The translations under genes and the position numbers were made by a program. Shown in pieces: positions 1-5,301 of a stretch of 5,301 nt of DNA. This DNA comes from an uncultured Oscillospiraceae bacterium (lineage in GTDB: Bacteria > Bacillota > Clostridia > Oscillospirales > Ruminococcaceae): assembly GCA_905212515.1 (NCBI GenBank), contig CAJMEU010000174.1:1-5301 (forward strand). Direction: 5' to 3'. Numbering within the stretch: the first letter of the stretch is position 1; each line of letters begins with the position of its first letter. Under the pieces are notes generated by a model. That model searched no databases and was not told the origin of the DNA. It worked only from the letters and a program-made list of their open reading frames with translations.

Positions 1-40
1 AAAACGGCTTCTTTTTGCCCTGCCGGCACGCTTCCCCGGC
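1..40 (-). repeat. Direct repeat, copy A (edge of window)
   Basis: This is the first copy of a degenerate direct repeat whose partner is at 65-104, offset by 64 bases. The core 10-40 matches 74-104 at 27 of 31 positions by eye, and the flank 1-9 matches 65-73 at 6 of 9. It holds an inverted GCCGG (22-26) and CCGGC (36-40). Read on the minus strand, it shows the same layout as the terminator in copy B: a 5' arm at 28-17, an A-rich loop, then G plus a U run. The partner arm lies beyond the window, so a second tandem terminator is likely but cannot be confirmed. Confidence 0.6.
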
Positions 41-52
41 CCGTTTCACTGC

Positions 53-92
53 AAAAATACCGAAAAAGCAGCCTCTTTTTGCTCTTCCGGTA
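53..92 (-). terminator. Rho-independent terminator of the downstream operon
   Basis: Read on the minus strand, bases 92-81 pair with 69-58 in a continuous 12-base-pair stem. Ten pairs are Watson-Crick and two are G-U (87/63 and 84/66). The loop is 11 bases (80-70), and five U follow at 57-53. On the plus strand the two wobble positions would be A-C mismatches, so the hairpin is built for minus-strand RNA. It begins 24 bases after the TAA of the glycoside hydrolase gene, which is where the 3' end of this transcript is expected. Confidence 0.85.
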
Positions 93-104
93 CGCTTTCC
101 CGGC
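65..104 (-). repeat. Direct repeat, copy B
   Basis: This is the second copy of the repeat at 1-40. Four substitutions separate the 31-base cores (at 83, 86, 91 and 98 relative to copy A). Most of the terminator hairpin at 53-92 lies inside it. The similarity stops sharply at 104/105, 12 bases after the gene's stop codon on the minus strand. A duplicated terminator segment or a dispersed intergenic repeat family would both fit. Confidence 0.6.
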
Positions 105-116
105 TAAAAATCCCCT

Positions 117-1382
117 TTATCCCGGGGCGTTGGCCCCGGTGAGGGCCGCCGTCTCGGCCGCCGCCAGCTCCGGATAAGCGGAGTTGAACAGGTTGTCATA
201 CCGGTACAGGGCGTAGCCGTCCGCGCCCTTATCTTGCAGCGTGGCCACCATCCGGGCCAGGTTGCCGCCGCTCTGCCACTCGTCCGACGCCTGGGCCGAG
301 CCGTCGCCATCCCCGATGCGGAACGCCCCCAGGCCGAAGGCCAGGTGCACCGATGGATCCCGCGGCATGGCCAGCCATTCGGACACGATGTTGGCAAAAG
401 CGTACCGCTGGGACCCGCTCTGCAAAGTAAAATCATATCCCCAATACACCTGGGGCATCACATAGTCCACATAGCCGGGCGTGGACAGCCACATGGCTAC
501 ATCACTATACTGTCCGTTATAATTGTTATCATTATTACCCTGAGGACTAATCCCGAAAGCCACATGGGGCGCCAGCTCTTTCACCTTGTCATAGGCCGCG
601 CGCACCAGGGCGTTGACGTTCTCGCGCCGCCAGTCGGCCAGGCCCAGGGCGGTGCCGCTGGCCGCATAGTCCTCGGCGTCGAAGCTCTCGTCGGTGGTGG
701 GGTAAAAATAGTCGTCGAACTGGATGCCGTCCACCTGGTAATTTTGCAAAATCTCGGCCACGCCGTCCACGATGTAATCGCGCACCGCGGGGCTGGCCGG
801 GTCCAGCCAAAGGCCGCCCGCCGCCTCCTTCACCCAATCGGGGTGGGCGGCGGCCAGGCCGGTATCGGCCAGGGCGGGGGGCATCTTTTCGCTGAGGCGT
901 ATCCGGTAAGGGTTCACCCATGCTTCCAGCAACAGGCCGCGGCTGTGGGCCTCCCGCACCAAAATGGCCAGCGGGTCGTAACCCGGGTCCTGCCCCTGGG
1001 TGCCGGTGACGAGGTGGCTCCAGGGGAACAGCGCGCTGGGATACAGCGCGTCGCCAAAGGGCCGCACCTGGGCGATGACCGTGTTCAGGCCCAGCGCCTT
1101 GCAGTTGTCCAGCAGGCGGCCGGCGGCCGCGGTAAAGGCTGCCTCGCTGGAAAAATCAAAGTTCTGCCACTCAAGATAACTCACCCACACGGCCCGGTAG
1201 GAGAGGTTGCCGGCGCCCTGTGCCGGCGCGGCGGCCTGCCCCGGCGGCTGTCCCGCGCCGGAGGCGCTGGTGAAATCCTGCCGCGGGGCCGAGGAAGAGC
1301 CCCCCTCCCCGCACCCCGCGAGGCACACGGCCAAAGCCGCCGCCAAAAGAAGGGCCAGGGCCCGTTTCCAAACACATTGCAT
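117..1382 (-). CDS. Lipoprotein, glycoside hydrolase-like family 10 (GHL10/YngK-type)
   Basis: This is a 421-residue exported lipoprotein. The start is ATG at 1382, because AAGGAGG (1392-1398) sits 9 bases upstream of it; an in-frame ATG 24 bases earlier has no such site and lies ahead of the ribosome binding site. Residues 5-23 form a hydrophobic signal ending in LAGC, so Cys24 should be lipidated and anchored on the outside of the membrane. A Ser/Gly/Ala/Pro/Gln linker spans about 25-60. The catalytic-type domain runs from about 61 to 405, with RAVWVSYLEW (63-72), the acidic QFDDYFYP (221-228), GISPQGN (277-283), and PQVYWGYD (310-317). These match the GHL10 (DUF187) family, a TIM-barrel group that includes B. 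subtilis YngK and E. coli DigH, the latter acting on peptide-free peptidoglycan strands. A peptidoglycan or other glycan substrate is inferred, not shown. The Asp pair in FDDYF is the likely active-site region. It is the last gene before the terminator at 53-92. Residues 278-295 are encoded by unusually AT-ending codons. Confidence 0.92.
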   Translation of the reverse strand: MQCVWKRALALLLAAALAVCLAGCGEGGSSSAPRQDFTSASGAGQPPGQAAAPAQGAGNLSYRAVWVSYLEWQNFDFSSEAAFTAAAGRLLDNCKALGLNTVIAQVRPFGDALYPSALFPWSHLVTGTQGQDPGYDPLAILVREAHSRGLLLEAWVNPYRIRLSEKMPPALADTGLAAAHPDWVKEAAGGLWLDPASPAVRDYIVDGVAEILQNYQVDGIQFDDYFYPTTDESFDAEDYAASGTALGLADWRRENVNALVRAAYDKVKELAPHVAFGISPQGNNDNNYNGQYSDVAMWLSTPGYVDYVMPQVYWGYDFTLQSGSQRYAFANIVSEWLAMPRDPSVHLAFGLGAFRIGDGDGSAQASDEWQSGGNLARMVATLQDKGADGYALYRYDNLFNSAYPELAAAETAALTGANAPG

Positions 1383-1391
1383 CGCGCTTTG

Positions 1392-1398
1392 CCTCCTT
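1392..1398 (-). promoter_or_regulatory. Ribosome binding site that sets the lipoprotein start
   Basis: The minus strand reads AAGGAGG here, 9 bases before the ATG at 1382. It decides between two in-frame ATG codons and gives a signal peptide of normal length, beginning MQCVWKR. Confidence 0.85.
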
Positions 1399-1426
1399 GT
1401 CCACATTTATGCGCGGACGGGCGCGC

Positions 1427-1951
1427 TTATTCCCGCTGCCCGGCTTCGCCGGCCTGGCGCGCTTTTTCGCGGCCGTACAGCAGCCAGCACAGCACCGCCT
1501 GGCAGGCGCTGATGGCCACGGCCAGCAAGGCCTTCCACATGCGGGGCAGGGGCACGAAGCTGAACAGCAGCTGGGCCGCGCCCGCCAGCATCACCACAAA
1601 GGCCATGGTGTGCAGGGGCGCGTCGTCGCCCTCGTCGCTGGTATCGCGCCAAATGGGAAAGGCGAACAGCGGCCACACCAAAGCGCCGCACACCTTCATC
1701 AGCACGCCGGAGAAGAAATACAAAATCTGCGCCAGCAGGGCCAAAAAGGTGAAGGAACCCTCGCGGGACTTCACGTCGCCGGCGGCCAGCAGCAAAAGCA
1801 GCATCAGCCCGGTCCCGATGGACGCCACCGTGAAGGGCAGCGGGATATAGATGCCCGGCACATACAGCAGGCTGCCCGCCAGCGAGAGCGCGGCGGCGAT
1901 GATGCCGATGGCGTAATAGGTTTTTTTCGTGATGGAAAGCTGGATGTTCAT
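1427..1951 (-). CDS. Small multi-pass membrane protein, function unknown
   Basis: This is a 174-residue protein that I do not recognise. The start is ATG at 1951, with GGAGG at 1959-1963 and a 7-base spacer; an in-frame TTG 21 bases earlier lies before the binding site. It has no cleavable signal. About five hydrophobic segments are visible: roughly 12-31, 37-58, 67-98 (long, possibly two spans), 114-133 and 139-158. A short charged loop GDVKSREG lies at 58-65, and an acidic loop DTSDEGDD at 103-110. The C-terminus is hydrophilic and charged (REKARQAGEAGQRE). There are no obvious catalytic or metal-binding motifs. It lies 56 bases after the MFS gene and 44 bases before the lipoprotein gene, with no promoter or U-tailed terminator visible on either side, so co-transcription is likely. 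A role alongside the transporter or the surface hydrolase is only suggested by position. Confidence 0.8.
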   Translation of the reverse strand: MNIQLSITKKTYYAIGIIAAALSLAGSLLYVPGIYIPLPFTVASIGTGLMLLLLLAAGDVKSREGSFTFLALLAQILYFFSGVLMKVCGALVWPLFAFPIWRDTSDEGDDAPLHTMAFVVMLAGAAQLLFSFVPLPRMWKALLAVAISACQAVLCWLLYGREKARQAGEAGQRE

Positions 1952-1978
1952 GCTGGTTCCTCCAACGATCAATTTTTA

Positions 1979-2005
1979 CGGCCGCGGCCGAAGCGCCGGC
2001 CGGCG
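1979..2005. repeat. Two adjacent 12-base perfect palindromes in the intergenic gap
   Basis: CGGCCGCGGCCG (1979-1990) and CGCCGGCCGGCG (1994-2005) are each perfect palindromes made only of G and C, separated by AAG. In minus-strand RNA they could also cross-pair, for example CGGCCG with CGGCCG around a six-base loop. They fill half of the 56-base gap between the MFS gene and the small membrane protein gene. No U run follows on the minus strand (the next bases are UAAAAAUUG), so this is not a standard terminator. An mRNA-stability or processing hairpin, or a partial polarity element, is possible. Confidence 0.5.
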
Positions 2006-2007
2006 GT

Positions 2008-3186
2008 TTAAGCGCGGGGGCCAAAAAGCCGCAGCAGGCCGGCGGCGGCCAGGCACAGCGCGGCGGCCAGGGCCAGGGCGGCCGTCAGATGGGCGTCCGC
2101 CAGGCCGCCCAGCACCAGCCCCAGGGCGCTGGAGCCCAGGTTCACCGCCATGGAATAGCCCGACAGCACCACGCTGCGGGCGCCGCCGGCGTCGGTGACG
2201 TTGTCGTTTTTCAGCCTGGCCGCATAGGGCTGCCACAGCCGCCAGACGATCTGCAAAGTAAATACGCCGGCCACACACAGCGCCGGCCAAGGCGAAAAGC
2301 CGGCGGCCAGGCAGCCCGCCGCGCCCACAAGGCACAGCGTGGGGCCAAAGGCGCGGCCCAGCGCCCGGCACAGCCGATGGGACCAGGCCCCGCACAGGCC
2401 CGCCAGCGTCATGCCGATGTACAAAACGCCCAGCACCGCCGCGGGCAGGCCCAGGCGCACGTACAAAAGCTGGCTGAGGAACACCGTCACCGTCTGGCCG
2501 GTGATGGACAGCAGCGCGTCCGCCGACAGCACGCCGGCAAAGCGCGGGTTTGCCCGCAGGTTGCGCACGATGCCCGCCAATTGGGCGCGCAGCGAGGCCG
2601 CGTCCTCCTCCCCTGCGGGCACCGGGGCCAAAAAGCAGGCCAGCAGCGCGGCCAGGCCGTAGGTGGCCACGGTCCACAGGGCGGCCAGGCGGTAATCATC
2701 GGCCAAAAACAGCGAGAACAGGGCGCTTGCCGCCAGCAGCCCCGCGGTGCCCGCCGCGCCGTACAGCCCCAGCACCCGCTGGGCCCCCGCGCGGCCGGCG
2801 CACAGGTACAGATAGGCGTCGTCGCAGCCCGAGAGGCCCGCCAGCACAAAGGCCAGGATGACCCGCTCGGCCAGGAAGGCGCCAAAGGTATACGCCTGCC
2901 AGAACACGATCTTGGAAATAAAAAACAGCGCGCTGCTGGCCATGAGCATGCGGCGGTAGCCGATGCGGGCGCACACCGCGCCCAGGGGCACCTCCAGCAT
3001 CACCACCAACAGGTAGGTGACGGCCTCGATCAGCGAGATCTGGCCCATGGTAACGCCCACCTCGGTGCGGTACAGCGTGGCCACGGGGCCATAGAAGCAC
3101 ATGCCCTGCAAAAAGGACATGCAGTACAGCAAAGCAATGCTGCGCCGGGCCGGGGAGGCCGGCACGGCGGAAAGATTCGGCTCCAT
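2008..3186 (-). CDS. MFS transporter, probable drug or metabolite exporter type
   Basis: This is a 392-residue, highly hydrophobic protein with about 12 predicted membrane spans, the usual size for a major facilitator superfamily carrier. TM1 is near 18-38 and TM2 near 52-72. Between TM2 and TM3 lies GAVCARIGYRRML (69-81), which fits the MFS motif A loop, although the usual Asp is replaced (GAVCARIGYRR rather than GxLaDrxGrr). VPAGEEDAASLRAQ (189-202) begins the central cytoplasmic loop, and RSVVLSGYSM (337-346) matches a conserved stretch in the C-terminal half of many exporter-like MFS proteins. The substrate cannot be told from sequence. The start chosen is ATG 3186, with GGAAGGG at 3201-3207 as the only candidate binding site, 14 bases upstream and longer than usual. 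A GTG at 3222 extends the frame but lacks any site. The gene has its own promoter (3321-3349) and a structured leader (3194-3285), and it heads a probable three-gene operon. Confidence 0.88.
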   Translation of the reverse strand: MEPNLSAVPASPARRSIALLYCMSFLQGMCFYGPVATLYRTEVGVTMGQISLIEAVTYLLVVMLEVPLGAVCARIGYRRMLMASSALFFISKIVFWQAYTFGAFLAERVILAFVLAGLSGCDDAYLYLCAGRAGAQRVLGLYGAAGTAGLLAASALFSLFLADDYRLAALWTVATYGLAALLACFLAPVPAGEEDAASLRAQLAGIVRNLRANPRFAGVLSADALLSITGQTVTVFLSQLLYVRLGLPAAVLGVLYIGMTLAGLCGAWSHRLCRALGRAFGPTLCLVGAAGCLAAGFSPWPALCVAGVFTLQIVWRLWQPYAARLKNDNVTDAGGARSVVLSGYSMAVNLGSSALGLVLGGLADAHLTAALALAAALCLAAAGLLRLFGPRA

Positions 3187-3193
3187 AATAAAA

Positions 3194-3285
3194 AAACAGT
3201 CCCTTCCAAAAACATAAAACACAAAATGCGGGGACGCCCTGCGCGCCCTCGTGCCTTCGGTTTTACGTTTTTAAATGGACTGTTT
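3194..3285 (-). promoter_or_regulatory. Structured 5' leader of the MFS gene, candidate attenuator
   Basis: Two nested inverted repeats are visible in the minus-strand RNA. The outer stem pairs AAACAGUCC (3285-3277) with GGACUGUUU (3202-3194), nine perfect pairs. The inner stem pairs 3272-3260 with 3220-3208, thirteen pairs with one G-U (3266/3214). Between them, U3273-U3275 can pair with G3207, G3206 and A3205. The apex (3259-3221) is GC-rich and can form a small hairpin of its own. The structure encloses the ribosome binding site GGAAGGG (3201-3207). Its base runs into seven U (3196-3190), directly before AUU and the AUG at 3186. The layout resembles an intrinsic terminator or a binding-site-masking hairpin in front of a transporter gene. 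The single G-U would be an A-C mismatch on the other strand, which favours minus-strand RNA. It could also stop read-through from the upstream operon. The ligand or trigger is unknown. Confidence 0.55.
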
Positions 3286-3288
3286 CAA
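3271..3288 (-). other. Possible leader peptide (five codons), speculative
   Basis: A strong AAAAGGAG (3299-3306) lies in the leader, but no long frame follows it. Ten bases downstream is TTG AAA CAG TCC ATT TAA (peptide MKQSI if TTG starts), or an ATT start one codon earlier with a 7-base spacer. This frame covers exactly the 5' arm of the outer leader stem, so a ribosome here would block that stem. The non-ATG start and very short length make it a hypothesis only. Confidence 0.18.
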
Positions 3289-3320
3289 AATGGCAATGCT
3301 CCTTTTGCTGGGTTACGCTC

Positions 3321-3349
3321 AGTATAACACAACCTGCCGCGCCTTGCAA
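3321..3349 (-). promoter_or_regulatory. Sigma-A promoter for the MFS operon
   Basis: On the minus strand, TTGCAA (3349-3344) and TATACT (3326-3321) are separated by 17 bases, and TGT directly before the -10 gives an extended -10 (TGnTATACT). The -10 matches consensus at 5 of 6 positions and the -35 at 4 of 6. Transcription should begin near 3314, giving a leader of about 130 bases. The -35 lies within an 8-base palindrome CTTGCAAG (3343-3350), and the promoter begins about 10 bases past the stop of the upstream phospholipase-like gene. Confidence 0.75.
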
Positions 3350-3358
3350 GCCGGCCTT

Positions 3359-4399
3359 TTATACCAGCTGCGCATCCGGCGGCGCCCCGGCGGGCGCCTG
3401 GGGCGCGGCGGGCGTCTCCTCCCGGGCCGGCAGGGCCGGCGGCGCCTCCCCGTCCCCCTGCCCTGTCTCCGCCCCTTGTTCCTCCGCGGGCAGGGACAGC
3501 TGGCCGGTGGAAAAGCTGCGGTCGCCCAGCGCCATGGCCAGCTGGGCCTTGTCGGCCGCGCCCTGCCAGTAGGCCGCGGCCGCTTTGCACAGGGCGCAGG
3601 CATCCGCCGCCGCCGCTTCGCACAAAGCGTCCGGCCCTTCGCCCTCGTGCCGGGCGCCGGTGGCGGGGTCCGCCCAATCCGTGGGGAAGCCCGCCGGCGG
3701 CTGTTTGGCCGGCGTCATGTGGGACAGGCCGTAGCCGGGCCGGCGCAGCACCAGCCGTTCGGCCAGCCACACCAGGGCCCGCTTGCCCCCGTGTTTCGAC
3801 ACGAAGATGGACCCGTGCAGCCAGCGGAAATCGTGGAAGGCGTCGGCCAGGTGTTCCACGGGGACGTCCTCCCCATACACCTCCAGCACACAGGCGTGCA
3901 GCAGCGCACACACCTCGGCCAATGCGTCCGTCACCAGGGCCGGGGCCGCGTCGTCCCCCTGCACGGCCGCGCCCAGGCCGTCTTTTTCATGAAAATAGCT
4001 GTCCATGGCCACTTCGCAGAAGCCATGGCCCTCCTGCATCCCAAAGGGCTGGCCCTCCCGCGCCATGGCTTCCACATAAGGGTGCAGGGCCGCGTCGGCG
4101 GCATAGTGGGTCAGAAAACCCAGGGTGTACGCGCGCTGCACCGGGCTGTAGGCGCGGAACACCAGGGCCCGCAAAAACCGGCCGCACTGGGCGGCGTGGA
4201 TGCGCCCGCCCAATTGCGCCATGGGATAGGGCTTGCGGGCCGAGAGGATGTGGAAGGCGAACAGCGGGTCCGGCCCCTGGGCGCCCATCTCGTAGGCCAC
4301 GGTCAGGCCCGGGCCGTCCATCAGGCTGTCGGCGCCCGTGGCCGACAGCAGCGCGCGGGCGCGGCGGGCGATGCGGATGTGGGTATAGGCTTCCGGCAT
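3359..4399 (-). CDS. Zinc-dependent phospholipase C family protein
   Basis: This is a 346-residue soluble protein. The start is ATG 4399, with AAAAGGAAG at 4407-4415 and a 7-base spacer. The N-terminal domain (about 1-250) carries the scattered His/Asp/Glu set of the zinc-dependent phospholipase C / S1-P1 nuclease-like fold: THIRIA (His7), GPD (Asp44), GGRIHAAQ (His68), THYAADAALHP (His98, Asp102, His106), and HGFCEVAMD (His125, Glu129, Asp133). That is enough to bind a three-zinc site as in the family. There is no signal peptide, unlike the secreted C. perfringens alpha-toxin, so a cytoplasmic location is expected; phosphoester hydrolysis is a family inference and the substrate is unknown. 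The last 50 or so residues (about 295-346) are rich in Pro, Ala, Glu and Gln, probably disordered, and unrelated to the catalytic domain. The gene follows the UMF1-type transporter gene by 27 bases, so the two are likely one operon. No clear U-tailed terminator follows; read-through would enter the leader hairpin at 3194-3285. Confidence 0.88.
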   Translation of the reverse strand: MPEAYTHIRIARRARALLSATGADSLMDGPGLTVAYEMGAQGPDPLFAFHILSARKPYPMAQLGGRIHAAQCGRFLRALVFRAYSPVQRAYTLGFLTHYAADAALHPYVEAMAREGQPFGMQEGHGFCEVAMDSYFHEKDGLGAAVQGDDAAPALVTDALAEVCALLHACVLEVYGEDVPVEHLADAFHDFRWLHGSIFVSKHGGKRALVWLAERLVLRRPGYGLSHMTPAKQPPAGFPTDWADPATGARHEGEGPDALCEAAAADACALCKAAAAYWQGAADKAQLAMALGDRSFSTGQLSLPAEEQGAETGQGDGEAPPALPAREETPAAPQAPAGAPPDAQLV

Positions 4400-4426
4400 G
4401 ATAAAACTTCCTTTTCTGGGTTTTGG

Positions 4427-5301
4427 TCACTTCTTTTTCATATACTTTGGCAGCACGAAGAAATAGGCGCCGCCGCCGATGAGGAAAATGATGAGGATGG
4501 ACAGAACGCCCCAGGGGGCGGACATGGCCTCCAGCGCGGCCGGGTCCGTCACCGCGCCCTGGGCGGCGATGACGTTGTAGGCCACGGTGGAAGTCAGGCC
4601 CACCAGCGACGGGCCGATGATGGCCGAGAATTTGCCGAAGATATCGTAAAAGCCGAAGAACTCGCCGCTGCGGGCCTTGTCCGGGATGATCTTGCCGAAC
4701 ATGCTGCGGCTGAGAGCCTGAATGCCGCCCTGGCTGGTGGCCACCAGAAGCGCCAGCACCCAGAACTGCCACTCGCTGCGCAAAAAGAAGGCGAACACGG
4801 TGATGAAGCAATAGATGCCGATGCCCACGCCCACCATGGCCCGGGCGCCGAACCGGTCCGCCAGCTTGATATACAGCAGGCAGAAGGGCAGGCCCAGCAC
4901 CTGCACCAGCAGCAGGGCCAGCAGCATTTTGGTGGTGTCCAGGCCCAGGGTGTCGCCGTAACTAGTGGACATGTGGATGATGGTGTTCACCCCGTCGATA
5001 TAGAAGAAATAAGCCACCAGGTACACGAACATGGCCTTGTTGCGATAGATCTCCCGCGCGGTGCCGGCCAGCTTGCGCAGGCTGTGGCGCACGGGATGGG
5101 GGTCCTTTTCCACCCAGCTTTTCTGCTGCACGTTTTTCAGCAGCGGAAGGCTGAAAACGAACCACCACACGGCGGTGAGGCCGAAGGCAAAGCTCATGGA
5201 CACCATCATATCCACGCCGAACAGGCCCACCATCAAAAGGAAGATCAGCAGCGGGATGGTGGAGCCGCCGATATACCCCAGGCCGTAGCCCATGGTGGAG
5301 A
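4427..5301 (-). CDS. MFS transporter, UMF1/Atg22-like family (5' end missing)
   Basis: The open frame continues to the window edge, so the N-terminal part (perhaps 130-150 residues from the usual family size of 410-430) is absent. Residue numbers here count from the Met at 5293, which is internal. Visible family marks are STMGYGLGYIGG spanning that Met, FYIDGVNTIIHMS (97-109), KLADRFGARAMVG (143-155) as the second motif-A-type loop, and the very typical SQGGIQALSRSMFGKIIP (187-204) followed by GEFFGFYDIFGKFSAIIGP (210-228). About eight membrane spans remain, with a long cytoplasmic stretch (52-86, KNVQQKSWVEKDPHP) between halves. The protein ends in a basic tail KYMKKK. UMF1 proteins resemble the yeast vacuolar amino-acid effluxer Atg22; bacterial substrates are not established. 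The TGA at 4427-4429 lies 27 bases before the phospholipase-like gene. Confidence 0.9.
   Translation of the reverse strand, partial: STMGYGLGYIGGSTIPLLIFLLMVGLFGVDMMVSMSFAFGLTAVWWFVFSLPLLKNVQQKSWVEKDPHPVRHSLRKLAGTAREIYRNKAMFVYLVAYFFYIDGVNTIIHMSTSYGDTLGLDTTKMLLALLLVQVLGLPFCLLYIKLADRFGARAMVGVGIGIYCFITVFAFFLRSEWQFWVLALLVATSQGGIQALSRSMFGKIIPDKARSGEFFGFYDIFGKFSAIIGPSLVGLTSTVAYNVIAAQGAVTDPAALEAMSAPWGVLSILIIFLIGGGAYFFVLPKYMKKK

Noticed and set aside
494..523. Possible antisense plus-strand promoter with TATAAT at 518-523
   Set aside because: The -10 match is perfect, but the best -35 nearby matches only about half of consensus. The AT-rich stretch is explained by the Asn/Asp/Tyr codons of the lipoprotein gene.
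234..1850. Long plus-strand open frame of 538 codons antisense to the lipoprotein and membrane protein genes
   Set aside because: It lies opposite two well-supported genes, crosses both of them, has no ribosome binding site or recognisable domain, and its His/Gly/Gln/Ala-rich translation is typical of a GC-rich shadow frame.
3187..3222. GTG start at 3222 for the MFS gene, adding 12 residues
   Set aside because: No binding site precedes it, the extra residues (MFYVFGRDCFFI) are encoded by the leader hairpin itself, and the ATG at 3186 gives a normal MFS N-terminus.
3299..3326. A third, diverged copy of the 1-40/65-104 repeat
   Set aside because: Only short pieces (TTTTGCT and TACGCT) match, with different spacing and no GCCGG/CCGGC arms.
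2089..3327. Plus-strand open frame of 412 codons antisense to the MFS gene
   Set aside because: Its Gln/Ala/His/Arg-rich, domain-free translation is the expected shadow of a leucine- and alanine-rich membrane protein read from the opposite strand, and it runs through the promoter and leader region.
3343..3350. CTTGCAAG palindrome overlapping the -35 as a repressor operator
   Set aside because: Eight bases is too short and no second copy or regulator gene is in view; it may simply follow from the TTGCAA hexamer.

Overview
The window reads as chromosomal DNA from a GC-rich, low-to-moderate complexity Firmicute, most likely a gut clostridium of the Oscillospiraceae type. This is inference, based on visibly GC-rich coding DNA with G/C-ending codons, strong AGGAGG-type ribosome binding sites, a sigma-A promoter, and the mix of gene families. 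I did not compute GC or search any database. Five protein genes were found, all on the minus strand, so the transcription order runs from high to low coordinates. I see no tRNA, rRNA, CRISPR array, insertion sequence or phage gene.

Upstream block (5301 to 3359): the 3' part of an MFS transporter of the UMF1/Atg22-like group runs in from the window edge. After 27 bases it is followed by a soluble zinc-dependent phospholipase C-like protein. The pair looks like one operon.

Central control region (3358 to 3187): a 172-base intergenic stretch carries a good sigma-A promoter with an extended -10 (3321-3349). About 130 bases of untranslated leader follow. The leader can fold into a long nested hairpin (3194-3285) that takes in the only ribosome binding site of the next gene and ends in a run of seven U just before its start codon. 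I read this as a candidate attenuator or translational switch.

Downstream block (3186 to 117): a second, unrelated MFS transporter is followed by a small unrecognised multi-pass membrane protein (56-base gap), and then by a lipoprotein with a family-10-like glycoside hydrolase domain (44-base gap after the membrane protein). The three are probably co-transcribed. A clear Rho-independent terminator lies at 53-92, 24 bases past the last stop codon. It belongs to a degenerate 40-base direct repeat with a second copy at 1-40.

The combined picture is an envelope-related neighbourhood: two membrane transporters, one unknown membrane protein, one surface-anchored glycan hydrolase candidate and one metal-dependent phospholipase-like enzyme. 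No gene here is itself an obviously new system. The most unusual signal is the structured leader in front of the second transporter.
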